Source of the DNA: Marvania coccoides
Lineage: Eukaryota; Chlorophyta; Trebouxiophyceae; Chlorellales; Chlorellaceae
Direction of reading: 5' to 3'
NCBI GenBank assembly: GCA_963854735.1
Contig: OY978105.1
Location: 434,001-498,000, forward strand
Length of the DNA stretch: 64,000 nt
The position numbers and the translations under genes are program-made. Below, piece after piece: positions 30,683 through 42,061 of the stretch; positions within the stretch are counted from its first letter, which is position 1, and every line of letters begins with the position of its first letter. The notes below the pieces were generated by a model. It made no database searches. It saw only the letters and a program-made list of their open reading frames with translations, and had not been told where the DNA came from.

Positions 30683-32948
30683 TCAGTTCCCGCTGGGGGG
30701 CGCGTCACTGCCGCTGCCGCTGCCCCCTCCTGCCTGCTGCCCCACACTGCTGCTGCTCCCCGACCGCCGGACCAGCACCTGCCACGTCTCCCTCCCTCTG
30801 TTCCCTTCCTCCCCCGCCCCAGGGCTGCGTCCCAGCTGAATCGGTGCCGGCACGCGAGGCGGCAGCGCAGCCCTGGGCGCTGAGCTTGTACTCAGTGGCG
30901 CCCCGCCCTCCTCCCTTTCTTCTCCGCACGGCACCAAATTGGGCACCGTCACTGTCGCGTTATGCGACCAAGCTCCCTGCTGCGCCTGCTGAGCAGCGGC
31001 TCCTCCTCCAATTTCATTAGCGGCGCGGCCACCACCACCAGCACTGCCGCTGTCAGGCCGAAGAAATGAAGAGCTGCCCCCTCCCCCTCCGCTGCCGCGC
31101 GCGCGCTGCGCCTTGGCTGCCTCCCTCCGGCGCTCCCGCTCCCGCCTCCTGCCGCTCCGTAGCGCCTCTGCCGCCCTCTCAGATTCGCCCGCTCGGCTGA
31201 AGTCCCACGTGGCCACACTGCCACTCTCATACCCTGCCACCACCCACTGCCCCACTGAATGCACGCACTGCGCTCCCCCAGGCACCCCTGGGGTCAACGC
31301 CCTGGCCTGCCACGCTCGCTGCGAATTTTGAGCGCCGATTTTCCCCGCCGCCTTTGTCTGCTGTTGAGCTGCTCCGTATCCCGCCATCGAGGCTTCCACG
31401 TTCAGCAGCACCACCTCCCCGTTCTGCAGCGACGCGCACAGCCAGGGGAAGTCCCAGGAGAGCCCCGTCACGGCGCTGCTGCAAGAAAATTCTCCACCGC
31501 CGCTCGCCGGCTGCAGCAGCAGCGGTGGAGGTTGCTGGGCTGCCAGAGGCGGGGCCCTCAGGTCGCAGGCATATATACCTCCCTCTCCCGTGCTGTAGAG
31601 CAGCGTGCGACCGTCTTCAGTGCCTTGCACGGCAGTTACCGGCGCCAGCGTTGCTGATTGCCGCCGCACTGAATACAGGTGTCGCAGGCCGCCTCCAGCC
31701 TCAGCGTCGCACACGTGGGCCTCCGTACCGGATGCTACTAGCAGTTTGCCGCACCGCAGGGTCATGCTGTGCACCCAGTCGTCGAAATGCAGCACTTGAA
31801 TGCAGCGGAACGCGGGCCACTGCGCTTCTGCGTTAGATTCGTCCCTGTCGCCCGTACGGTCCTGCCAAAAACAAAATAAATTGAGAATAACGAATTTTCA
31901 GGTTTATCGTAACTAATATGCAAGATAAACCGACAAAAACAGCCAGAAAAAGAGCTCTCTCTTCAATTAACGGGTGAAAACGCAACAGCGTAAAGCTCAC
32001 CCAAACTCGTATGCAATAGTCCCAAGAGCCGCTAAACAGAGCCGTCGGCGCGAGCTCCAGCGCTGAAACTGGGCCGGTATGGCCTGAGAGCACCGCGCGG
32101 GGACCTTCTACGCGGAACGGCAGCTCGGCTGCCCTGGCGCCTCCCTCCACAGCTTCCAGCTCCAAAGAGGGCCTCCACACGCGAATGCGGTGGTCGCTGC
32201 TCCCTGTGGCCAGCGTCTGCGAGTCGACGGCCAAGCAACGCACAGTTCCAGCGTGTTGCGGACTGGCAGCCAGCTGCAGTGAGAAAAACACGCAGCAATA
32301 AATAAGACCCGATTTTTCATTATAAACGATTGGAAACGAGCGAGGAAGTGTTACGAGGTTCAAAAACACGTATATTTGGTAACAAAACCTACTTGCATGC
32401 CTGATTCAAGGTCCCACAGCACGAGGCGGCGATCGACAGAACCAGTGAGCAGTAAATTCGACTCTGGAAGAATTCGAGCGACCTTCACGCCCGACAAGTG
32501 GCCAGAGAGACGGTCAGATTGCGGGCGGCCACGCAGGCTGCGCGCCAGCGACATCCTGGCGCAGTAGGCGGCGTACCAAGCGGAGGTGGGGGCCGCGGGA
32601 GTGGAGGCCGCGGCAGGGAGCGGAAAAGAGGGAGGTACATTTGAAATTCGGGCGGCTAGTGAGGGCGAAACGGGCCACCTGAAAGGCGCGAAAAATGGAT
32701 GAAGATGTAAGGGCTAAGAAGGCAGTAATGTAATAAAATGAAATTGGAAGTTACCTGGCGGCATAAAATTCGTTCCAAGGGCACAGCGCTGCGGCCGCGC
32801 GCCAGGCGGTGCATACACCCGCTGCTGAAGCCAGGTCTCGAGGGCCTAGCGAGGCGAGGATGTCGTCCACTGCGTTTCTGGGAAGGTAGGAGAAGGATGG
32901 CACCGGCGGAGGGAGGATTTCAGAGAAAGGGCTCTCTGGCTGCTCCAT
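30683..32948 (-). CDS. F-box / WD40 repeat protein
   Basis: Exons 32948-32755, 32678-32393, 32273-32001, 31861-30683 encode 643 residues. Such proteins are usually substrate receptors of SCF ubiquitin ligases. The F-box lies at residues about 18-62 (FSYLPRNAVDDILASLGPRD, LASAAGVCTAWRAAAALCPW). WD40 blades follow: GHLSGVKVARILPESNLLLT then GSVDRRLVLWDLESGM; HAGTVRCLAVDSQTLATGSS then DHRIRVW; GHTGPVSALELAPTALFSGS then WDYCIRVW; weaker blades continue to YESGSVATWDFSR. The final 200 residues are low complexity, basic then Ser/Gly-rich. Introns GT-AG. Divergent to the ankyrin gene. Confidence 0.88.
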
Positions 32949-33396
32949 TTCTTCGTTGGACTTTGCTAAAATAATAATCTAGTTTGAAAAGAGGTGGTTC
33001 GTGATTTCTATCCTCTCACAGTCGAGTAAAAATTTAAATGTCGAGATGAATATAATATAAAAAGTCAGAGTTAAGTCACTCTCTTCGCTCACTCCTAATT
33101 CATGTAATATATCTAAAAACAAGTTTTGAAAAGCGAATAGCGGGCTAGGAGCACTGCAAATGGAGCAGATGAAGAGGAAATACGAGGTGCCACGTAAGCC
33201 GAATATTTCAAGCGTGCTCGCCAAATTCAGCGCAGATTTAAGTCGTGTTATTGTTCTGAACATCTCTATAGCTCTAGCAGCTTTTACATCGCGGACAGTT
33301 CAAACACTGCGAATACGAAACCGAAACTCAAAATCACATGTTTTGTTTCGGACAAATGTGCGTTTGCTGATAACGGCGGTATCGCATTTCTTCCAC
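32949..33396. promoter_or_regulatory. F-box / ankyrin divergent intergenic region
   Basis: 448 bp if the ankyrin gene starts at 33397. The interval 33160-33396 is open in the ankyrin frame from another ATG at 33160, so part of it may be coding. Confidence 0.4.
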
Positions 33397-34660
33397 ATGC
33401 TGATGGTAACCTCCCCCCACCGCAGGAACAGCTTGGAAAGCGCAATCGAGGATGGGGATGGCAACGTGGCAGAGCTGCTCTCCTGTGGTAGAGAGTCTCC
33501 GAACCAACGCTGGCGCCACCCTCTGGGTCCAGAGCTCACCCCGTTGCTGCTGGCTACCGGCGCCAAACGAACCCTCAAGTGGGAGAGCCTCCTGGCTGCC
33601 TCGATAAAAACCGCGCCAGAAAAGGCCGAAAATTCAGCAAAAAAATTGCATGCTTTACACGCAGACGTGCACAAAGAGCGGCTGGACATCGTGGTGAGCT
33701 TGTTAGCTGCGGGGGCGGACCCCAACGGCAAGGAGAAGAAGCACGGGATTAGCCCGGTGGCGTGCGCAGCGGAACTGGGGCATTCCGCCACGCTGCGGGC
33801 GCTGATAGAGAGTGGGGCAGCAGTTGATACGCGGGATGCCCACGGCGGGACCCCCTTGGCCGCCGCCGCAGCTCTGGTGAGTATGCAATTGCAATAATTC
33901 TTCGCTTATTTTTGTTTTCAGCAGCCAACGATTTAAATTTTATTTTATAAATTTGCAGGGCAATGCTGAATGCTGCAGGCTGCTGGTGGCGCATGGCGCC
34001 GACGTGAACGCAGCAGATCACAGCGGGGCCACTCCCGTGACCGCAGGTTCCCTAGCAGGCCAGCTGGAGGCGCTGAGAGTGCTCCTTGCCTCGACAGGCG
34101 TAGATCTCAACGCCCAGCGTTCCACAGACGGCAGCACGCCCCTGCTTCTCGCAGCCGTTGAGGGTCGCGGTGACATTGTTGCCGCTCTTCTTGCCGCCGG
34201 AGCCGACCCCAATGTGACGAATTTTAAAGGGGAGACGGCTGTGGCGGCCGCGAGCGCTGCGGGGCAGCTTTTGGCTGTGGAGGAGCTGATCAGGAACGCC
34301 AGCACATCCCTGAACACGTCTGACGCAAATGGAGACACCCCCTTGATGGTTTCATTGAGAAAGAAGCACGTGCGTATCGCGCATGCTTTGCTTTCTAGTG
34401 GCCGAGACGTCGGGATTAACGCCGCCACAAAAGCTGACGGCGCCACCGCGCTGTGCCTGGCGCTGGTGCTGGAGAACGACCAGCGGAAGCTGATGATAGC
34501 GCGCTTGATCAATGCGGGTGCAGATCCGTATGTGTTGATGGGAGGCAGCGGCGGCCGAGGGCAGCCGGGGACGCCAGTGCAGCGAGTGAAAGAGGCCGCA
34601 GCGGCGCTGGAGCACGGCGTTGTGGGGCCTGACGAAGTAATTGGGTCGTTTCTTGGATGA
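33397..34660 (+). CDS. ankyrin-repeat protein
   Basis: Exons 33397-33876 and 33959-34660 encode 393 residues. Ankyrin repeats mediate protein contacts; no catalytic domain accompanies them. Repeats are visible as RLDIVVSLLAAGADPNGKEK, HSATLRALIESGAAVDTRDA, NAECCRLLVAHGADVNAADH, QLEALRVLLASTGVDLNAQR, RGDIVAALLAAGADPNVTNF, and QLLAVEELIRNASTSLNTSD, with one or two weaker ones before YVLMGG. The phase-0 intron falls between two repeats. Start uncertain: ATG 33397 gives MLMVTSPHRRNSLESAIEDG; ATG 33160 in the same frame would add 79 residues without a recognisable domain. Confidence 0.82.
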
Positions 34661-34820
34661 ATTACTGCTAAAAGAGTGGGGTTTTCACCCTTAATGAATG
34701 ATTGAGCGGTATTTCTAAAGCCGGGTTTTTCTTTTCTATGAACGAAAGCAAAGTAAATTATAGAAGGTTTTAATGCGAGTTTACGTCGAAATGCAAACAA
34801 ACGAATATGCAGTGTGTTTA

Positions 34821-35138
34821 TTAAAGCGCGTCGGCGGCGAATGCTTCTCCGATTATGCGCATGCGCAGCGCCGCCTCCATACCAGGGATGTACCAGTTCA
34901 TGGAGCGTAGCGCAGTACGAATCTTGCGTTTCACAGGCCCGTTCAGCCTAGAGACAACTCTGGGCAGAGAAAAGTGGCTGCCATCTTTTGATGATGCGAA
35001 CAGCTCGTGGTGGACGTCCTGGTGGACTCGGTTGAGCTCCTGTGTGCCCCCGCTGCTGCTGGTGTTTGGCTGCCAGCTGGCGCCAGCCGCCGAGTGCTGA
35101 TGCTGGAGGCCAGGACGCCTGGGGGAGAATATTCGCAT
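34821..35138 (-). CDS. hypothetical protein, single exon, 105 residues
   Basis: An ATG-initiated frame on the minus strand with ordinary composition in its second half: HFSLPRVVSRLNGPVKRKIR, then TALRSMNWYIPGMEAALRMR. The first half is less convincing and could be replaced by an unmodelled upstream exon. No family recognised. It lies between the ankyrin gene and the gene-poor block. Confidence 0.4.
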   Translation of the reverse strand: MRIFSPRRPGLQHQHSAAGASWQPNTSSSGGTQELNRVHQDVHHELFASSKDGSHFSLPRVVSRLNGPVKRKIRTALRSMNWYIPGMEAALRMRIIGEAFAADAL

Positions 35139-35627
35139 GGGTCTAACGACCCACGTTTGCGGTGTATAGCGACCTCACTAGCTCAGCTAGTAGCTGCATT
35201 TTTTGGGAATGGGATATATGCCGCAGGTTGGGCGCGCCAAAATTTCGCCGACCAAAAAAACGCGTTTTCAAAACCTAACTCCTCCCTGCCTGGCGAGCGC
35301 CGGGGCCGGCCGCTTTGCGGGCGCGCCGTCCGCGGCTGCCTGCGTCATTCTTAGGTTGCCGAATTCTAAAATGGGCCCCTGGGGCGGAGCTTCTGGATGC
35401 TTCCGTCGCCCTGTCCTGCTTTCTTTTGCTTTGCCGACCTTGCCGTTGTGCTGTTCCCGGCCCGTGGCTTCCTTGATTATTTTTCCTGTAATTTCTTAAA
35501 TTGTTTTCCTGACTGTGACAGTATCTACAGAATTCCGAGAGGAAGGCTCAACGGCCGGGACCCCTGCTTGTTGGAGGCGAAGATTCCGTGCTCCCCGCCT
35601 TCCCCCGCCCCCCGCTCCTGAGCTGCC

Positions 35628-36421
35628 ATGCCCCAGGCATCTCGGAAAAGAAAGGTAATGGCGGCGAATGGTGAAAAGGGTGTAAAACGCCACCGCGCTG
35701 CTGTGCCGCCGCCGCCGCCGTCGCCTGCTCTGCTGCCCCCGTCCTGGCCGCGCCCGGCGATGGGGGAGGAGAAATTCGCTGCTCTGGAGAGGGCGTGGAA
35801 CGACCTGTGCTCTGCGGCGGTGCGCAAGATGACGTGCTGCGCGCACTGCGGCATCGTGCGCTTTGGCAACCAGCCGGCGCGGGGAAGGCACGTAGCGGCG
35901 TCGGAGGTGCCCCTCTACGCCTTCTGCGCGCCGCATATGGTGCCGTACATCGTCGATGACTCGGGGAAGTGGTGGGTGTGCGACAAGTGCGCAAAAAACC
36001 CAGCCTGGTCGGCCGACTTCCGTGTTTTCATGGACCGCGCGTACCTGGAGGCCCTCCTCGCCGCGCCGCCCCAGCACATGCAGCTCCTGTCCGTCTTGGA
36101 CGTCGGCTTAAACCTGGAGCGCTGCATGGGTACCTCGGACGCATCATGCCGCAGAGCCTGCTGGACTGCCCGCTGATTTCATGGCGCGGTGGTACCCCTG
36201 CTTGGGAGGGCCCACCCTTGGCGGTGCAGGAGATCTTCGCGCGCAACGTGAACAGGAACCCCATTGTGCAGCGGCATTTAACGCTGCTCGAACATGTCCA
36301 TCCGACGCACCGCCTGCCGCTCGCGACGGCCGCGAACACCGCACCCTCAGTCCCTCCCAGGAGCCGACGGCCTGAGGCCTCCCATTCCCGCCCCAGGGGA
36401 CTCGTTCTTTACATAGCATAA
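35628..36421 (+). pseudogene. broken Cys-rich ORF, possibly from a Helitron or other transposon
   Basis: The first frame (ATG 35628, 182 codons) starts basic and Pro-rich and then has a cysteine cluster: MTCCAHCGIVRFGNQPARGR, LYAFCAPHMVPYIV, KWWVCDKCAKNPAW. Around 36127 the plausible protein continues in another frame (residues such as PQSLLDCPLISWRGG and FARNVNRNPIVQRHLTLLEH), so a frameshift or a lost intron separates the parts. Cys clusters of this kind occur upstream of helicases in Helitron polyproteins, but no helicase or Rep motif is present here. The assignment is inference. Confidence 0.35.
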
Positions 36422-36701
36422 CATAGCATAGCATGAAGAAAGTGAAAGTTTGCCTCGAGGCGGCCTGCCGCTCCTTGGCTCCTGTTTTAAGCATCAATTT
36501 AGCAGGGTTTCTATTATTGCCATCATCTAAAAGGTAAGACGGGAAGCGTTGGGGCAGCTTGGCTCCGCGGATGTGCAATGAGATCAAAGACTGAAAAGTT
36601 TTGCAACTTCTTACCGACCCGCCTCTTCTCTCTTGCGGAAATCGCGCAGATGGAAGCCCAGCCAGCCCAGTCAGCTGGCACTGACCCTTAAATGGTGCAG
36701 A

Positions 36702-37169
36702 ACGAGGAGGTGGGTAAACACATTTTCGGCGTTGGCTGACTTCTTGCCTTCACTGTTCCTGCGCGCCACAGCGCTTACAGGGGCTGAAAAATTCGAAATC
36801 AATCTTAAATAATTTTTGGGACTGGTTTCCTGCATTTTTACTGTGTTTCTCGAGGTTCTTTGCTTCTCATTCTCCTTCGGCGCCTACGATATCAATACAT
36901 CTCACGCTCCCTTTTTTTCTCGGCCTTTTTTCTGCAGTCTGAATCATTTGGGTACCCCGATGACGGCATGGAACAGTACGAGGAGGTGGGTAAAAAAAAT
37001 TCGGCGTCGGCTGACTTCTTACTTACCCTGTTCCTGCGCGCCACAGCGCTTGAAAAGGGGCTGAAAAATTCGAAATTAATCTTAAATAATTTTGGGACTG
37101 GTTTCTGCATTTTTACTGTTTCTCGAGGTTCTTTGCTTCTCATTCTCCTTCGGCGCCTACGATATCAAT
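36702..37169 (+). repeat. tandem duplication of a ~190-bp intron-like segment
   Basis: Copies at 36702-36896 and 36978-37169 are highly similar end to end, from acgaggaggtgggtaaa to cgcctacgatatcaat, separated by 81 bp. Each left edge reads GAGGAG|GTGGGTAAA, which looks like an exon end plus splice donor. The spacer contains ttttctgcag followed by 45 open bases ending in the second GAGGAG. Confidence 0.85.
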
Positions 37170-38058
37170 GGACCCTGTTAAATGGCGGTCCTGCTCCCAG
37201 CCATGTGCCTGGGTTCCAGCGGGGCAACCTTTAAGTCTAACCGTGTCGCCCCGCTCAAGTAGATCCTGTAGCCTAGCTGCGAGATCACGGGTGCTCGTGC
37301 CAGCTGATTGGCGTGCTCGAGCTCGTCATCGCGTCGAGCGGAAACGCCTGCCATGTACTCCTCCAGCTGGGGGGGAGACCCGATCGACTGCCACAAATCA
37401 AACAGCTCCCGATCCTTCTGTCGCCTTTGCTGCTGCAGGATGGCATGCTGCTCTATTTGGCTGTTCATCTTCTGCTGCAAATGACGACGCTCCTCCAGAA
37501 GATGTTCTAGCTGCTGCTGCTGCTGCTGCCGCTGCTGCGCGGGCGGCGGCACATCGTAGGGCCGCACATGGCGTGAAGATCAGCGTTGTAGCAGCCGATG
37601 GCGACTTTCCAGACCGCGACTGGGCCTGGCGCTTTGCCGCAGAGTGATTGCAGGCCTCCTGGCGGCGGTGAAGAGTTCAGCAAAGAGCTGCTCTCCAACA
37701 CCAGTCAGGTCTAAACGCGTTGGTCACGCGATTACGAACATGTGCGTATGTAGTTGCTGCACCCGCCCAAGTCTGCACTTCGCATTTTCCGGCTGTGGCT
37801 CTTTTCGAAATTAGGAATTAAAAAAATTGGACAATGCAGCGCTCAGAGCCCTCATGCGGGCCCTCTCTGCCTGCGGTAGCCTTAAGAAATAGCAAATACA
37901 ACTGAATTACTCTAAAAAAGTGCTGTATTCTCGGGGAAATCGAAGAAAATAGCGAAAAGCAGCCCGGCGGCTTAATTTTTTCAGCCCAACGCAGCAGGTA
38001 ATCATTTTGTAAATTTTAAATCCTTTCAACCAACGCTTGGATCACCTTTTGTCACAAC

Positions 38059-41000
38059 ATGGTGAGCCCGCTGGATGCAGGCAGACTTTGCTTGAAATTT
38101 GATGCATCTTTTTTTGCGGCAGCTGATTTTCTCGCTGTTCATTTAATTTTTGTTACTCGTTTGGATGCAGGCGTCCAAGTTCTGGGGCCGCGGCAGCGAC
38201 AGCGAGGAGGAGAGCGAGGATGAAGTGAATTCAAGCGAAGAGGAGGAGAGCTCGTCCTCCGACGACGACAGCTCCTCAGAGTCCGGCTCTGATTCTTCTT
38301 CCGAGTCAGGCTCCGGCTCGTCCTCCTCCGACGACGAGGACGAGAAGAAGAAGGGCGCCAGCAGGTGATTTGATTGAAAATCAAAATGTTCAGAGACTAT
38401 TTTGTATAAAATCGGCGGTCTACAGGCTTTCACATGCTCATTCCGTTGCCCTCCCCCCTCCCCACTTTCAATCCAGGTTCTTGCTGGGCTCTTCCGACTC
38501 TGAGTCAGAAGATGAGCGGCGGGTGGTGCGGTCGGCCAAGGACAAGGCCACCGAGGAGCTGCTGTCCACCTGCAACGAGCTGCGGGTGCGTGACACATTC
38601 TTTTATGGACCCATTGCGCGGCTGGTTGCATGCTACTCACCTTGAATTCACTGAAATTTTCAAGAGCTGCGCTGAACTGCTCTTGAACCCCATCTTTTGG
38701 GTGCTGTGACACCCTGATTGACCCCCTCCCCCCCTGATTTCGCCCATGCAGAACAAGATGCACATCAACGACTGGCAGTCCATCCAGTCCCTGTGGGACA
38801 AGCTGAACAAGCAGGTGGAGAAGGCGCAGAAGGTGACGGGGGCCATCGGCACGCCGCGCCCCTACGTGAAGATCATCGTGGAGTTGGAGGACTTCCTGAA
38901 CAAGACGCTTGCAGGTGAGCAGCAGCAAAAAAGTCAAAAAAAAACGGTGCCAGCAGGATTCGAACCTGCGCGGGTTGCCCCAAAGGATTGGCCGTTCGTT
39001 CGAATCCTTCTCCTTAACCACTCGGACACAGCACCGTGCGCCGCGGCAATTTCCTGACCAGCCCTATCCTTCCTGGACCCCTCCCCACCTTCAAACCCCC
39101 CAAAATACAGCCATTCACTAAAAAAACATATTCTCCCCCCTCCGCGCAGACAAGCCCAAGCTCAGCCCCACCAACAGCCGCGCCCTGGCGCGCATGAAGC
39201 AGACCCTGCGCAAGCACGTGGCGGGGTACGCCGAGCAGATGGCAGCCTTCCGCGCCAACCCCGAGTCTCCTGAGCCCTCCGAGGTGGAGTCCTCCTCCTC
39301 CTCCTCCGAGTCAGACTCCGACGGCGAGCCTCTGGACTCCGACGCCGAGGCGGAGCGCCAGTTTAAGACGGTGCGCACCGGGGTGGCGGCACGCCCCAAG
39401 GACAAGATCCTTTCCATGGACCCCAAGGAGATCTCGTACGAGATGGTAGCCAAGAAGCTCAAGGAGGTGGCGGCCGCGCGCGGCCGCGCCACCACCCTCG
39501 ACCGCCAGGACCAAGTTGAGATGCTGGCCTACCTATCAGGCGTGGCTCGGGGGCCCGCCCAGCGCCTGGAGGTGTTGGTGCACCTGCTCACCGTCATTTT
39601 CGACATGAACCAGCCCACCGTGGCCGCCATGACCGTGCCCAACTGGAAGCGCTGCGCTGCGACGCTTTTTGAGATCATGGCCATTGCCGCCAGCAGCCCT
39701 GAGCTGGAGCTGGTGGACTCGGTACCCGAGGAAGAGCGGGTGGAGGAGCCGGCGGCGGGGGAGGCCGTGAAAGTTTGGGGCAACCCCGCGGCATTCCTGG
39801 AGCGCCTGGACGAGGAGTGGACGGGCAGCCTGAAAGCGCTGGACCCCCACGCTCACGCGTACATGGACCGCCTGCGGGATGAGCCGGCGCTGCTGGCGCT
39901 GGGGGCCAAAGTGACGGCCTACCTGGAGCGCCTGGGGGCGGCGGGGCAGGACAAGCTGGCGGGCGTGGCACTGCGCCGCCTGGACCATCTGTACTACAAG
40001 ACGCGCCCAGTGTACGAAGCCACGCGCAAGATGGCGTTGGCGCTGCGCGACGAGGCGGCGGGGGCGGCGGCAGAGGCCGCCGCCGCGGAGGCTGCCGCGT
40101 TGGCGGCGGCGGCGGAGGACGGCGGGGAGGAGGAGGCTGCGGAGGGGGAGATTGCGGCGGCTATGCCGGTCCCTGAGGTGCGCCTGCCGTCCGATTTCGA
40201 CCTGCCGGAGAGCGTGGCGGGGCTGGTGGACGCGCTGGCGCACGAGGTATACGCCCACGGCAACGATAACCAAAAGGGACAGGCCATGCTGTGCTGCGTG
40301 TACTTCAAATCCATCCACGACGACTTTTACGGCGCGCGCGACATGCTGCTCATGTCCCGGATCCAGGAGCAGACCCAGCAGCTGGACGCCAAGATGCAGG
40401 TGCTGTTCAACCGCACCGTGGCCCACCTGGGGCTGTGCGCCTTCAGGGCAGGGCTGATTGCCGACGCCCACTCCTGCCTGGCGGACCTGTATGGCTCCTC
40501 CAGGGTGAAGGAGCTGCTGGCGCAGGGCATCCAGCAGCACCACCGCTACGATCGCACCCCCGAGCAGGAGGCCGCAGAGCGCCGGCGCCAGGTAAATTCA
40601 ATTATTCAAAATTTACTTTCCGCCATTTTTTTTTTCAAGATTATTTTTATTTTATTTTAAACGCCATTTCCATCCAAATTAAACGCCATTTTTTTTCTTC
40701 CACAGGTCCCCTTCCACCTGCACATCAACTTGGAGCTGCTGGAGGCCTCCTACCTCATCTCCGCCACCCTGCTTGAGATCCCCTCCATCGCCGCTCTGGG
40801 CCCCGCTGAGGCGCGCAAGCGCCCCCAGTCCAAGCCCCTGCGCCGCCTCATGGACCACTACGAGCGCCAGACCTTCGTGGGCCCGCCCGAGAACGTCCGC
40901 GACCACATCATCGCTTCGTGCCGGGCGCTGGCCACCGGCGACTGGCGCAAGGCCTACGGCTACGCCACCGCCCTGCAGTGCTGGGCGCTGCTGGGCGCCG

Positions 41001-41632
41001 CCAAGGAGCCCGTGCTGGGCATGCTCAAGACCAAGTTCCAGGAGGAGGGATTGCGGACCTACCTGCTGGCCAACGCTCGCTTCTACTCGTCGCTGTCGTC
41101 GCAGCAGCTGTGCGACCTGTTTGAGCTCCCGCCGCGCCGCGTGCACGCGCTGGCGTCGCGCCTGGTGGCGGACGAGCTGCTGCCTGGGTCGCACGATCAG
41201 CCCACCGGCACCATCGTCATTCACCACAGAGAACTCACCAAGCTGCAGGCGCTGGCCGCTCAGTTTGCCGACAAGGCGGCTGTGCTGGTGGACCTCAACG
41301 AGCGCGCGCTGGCGATGCGGACCGGGGTGCTGCACAATGACGACGACGATGAGGGCGGCCGGAGGGGCCCGGGAGACGGCGCGCAGGGCGGCAGGCGGAC
41401 GCGCATGGGCGGCCGTGGCGGCAGCGGCGGAGGCCCGCTGGGCGGCGCTGGAGGCGGCCGTGGGCGCGGCAGGGGCCGCGGACGGGTGCACTCTGGGTTT
41501 GTGGCGGATGCTGGCTTCACTGGAGGCGTGTATGGCCGCGGACGATCGAACCGCCAGCAGCAGCGGGACGACTCTACGTTTACCAATCTGGGGAGGCTTA
41601 ACGCGTACTCGCGCTCGACCCAGGCGGTCTAA
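38059..41632 (+). CDS. EIF3C: eukaryotic translation initiation factor 3 subunit C
   Basis: Exons 38059-38061, 38171-38364, 38477-38585, 38752-38914, 39150-40591, 40706-41632 encode 945 residues. eIF3c is a core PCI subunit of the eIF3 complex on the 40S ribosome. The N-terminus is the plant type MASKFWGRGSDSEEE, followed by long acidic Ser/Glu runs and RRVVRSAKDKATEELLS, NKMHINDWQSIQSLWDKLNK. The nPCI region includes QRLEVLVHLLTVIFDMNQ; the C-terminal PCI/winged-helix region includes QEEGLRTYLLANARFYSSLS and LCDLFELPPRRVHALASRLV. The tail is Gly/Arg-rich. The first coding exon is the ATG alone, spliced at ATG|GTGAGC; an unspliced ATG at 38165 would give MQASKFW instead. The frame is kept across all junctions. 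Confidence 0.95.
38945..39035 (-). tRNA. tRNA-Ser (anticodon CGA) with a 10-nt intron
   Basis: Read on the minus strand: acceptor GGTGCTG pairs with TGGCACC (two G-U pairs), D-arm TCCGAGTGGTTAAGGA, anticodon stem AAGGA/TCCTT, long variable arm (TGGGGCAACCCGC) as expected for a class II tRNA, T-arm GCAGGTTCGAATCCTGC, discriminator G. The anticodon loop starts TTCGAA, giving anticodon CGA (codon UCG). The loop has 17 nt instead of 7, so a 10-nt intron sits after position 37, the canonical place. The gene lies antisense inside intron 4 of eIF3c. Confidence 0.93.
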
Positions 41633-42061
41633 TGTGCCGTGCGCGTGACCCCCCTACTTTTTCTTTGCTTTGCTGATTAAATTTGAGATGTTTTTGGTGG
41701 GAAAATGGCTGGGAGCTTTTTTTAATGTGGGAGAGGCTAGCAGAGTGTTTTGCCTGCTCTGGTTTTCCCTTGGTTGAGGAGCTGTTTGCCATGATTTCGC
41801 CATGATTTGCTTGTTCGGTTTGCTTCAAGGGCCTCTGATATGCCTGTAACCTAGAAATCTACGTAAGAGAGTTGAAAGAGCAGCAGTGTTGGGAAAAGCC
41901 TCAATATTGAACGCAGCAGGGCACATTTATATTGTTTTATATTTTGAATCCGTTAACCTGTCATCAGAGAAAGCTAGTGGATGCGCAGACGCGGCATGCA
42001 GTTTGAAAATTTCAGGGCGTAAAAGTAATTTAATTAATCAACTTCCGAAAAGCGCAACACA
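41633..42061. other. intergenic region eIF3c / AAA ATPase
   Basis: 429 bp between same-strand genes; no ORF with family content, no RNA gene seen. Confidence 0.5.

Larger units (their letters stand above)
35139..38058. other. gene-poor, probably transposon-derived block
   Basis: 2.9 kb without a complete gene between the ankyrin region and eIF3c. It holds a broken Cys-rich ORF (35628-36421), a ~190-bp tandem duplication (36702-37169), and a Gln-rich coiled-coil-like open frame on the minus strand (37178-37567; LEHLLEERRHLQQKMNSQIE) that has no ATG at its start. A short acatagcat repeat lies near 36415. Ends of an element could not be defined. Confidence 0.45.

Noticed and set aside
35150..35240. 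Helitron 5' end candidate (tcactagctcagctagtagc)
   Set aside because: No matching 3' hairpin with CTRR end could be found, and no Rep or helicase coding sequence is present.
39536..40543. 335-codon open frame on the minus strand across eIF3c
   Set aside because: It is the antisense shadow of a GC-rich eIF3c exon; composition is Arg/His/Gln/Leu-rich with no domain.
40679..41491. 270-codon minus-strand frame
   Set aside because: Antisense to the conserved PCI region of eIF3c; no family content.
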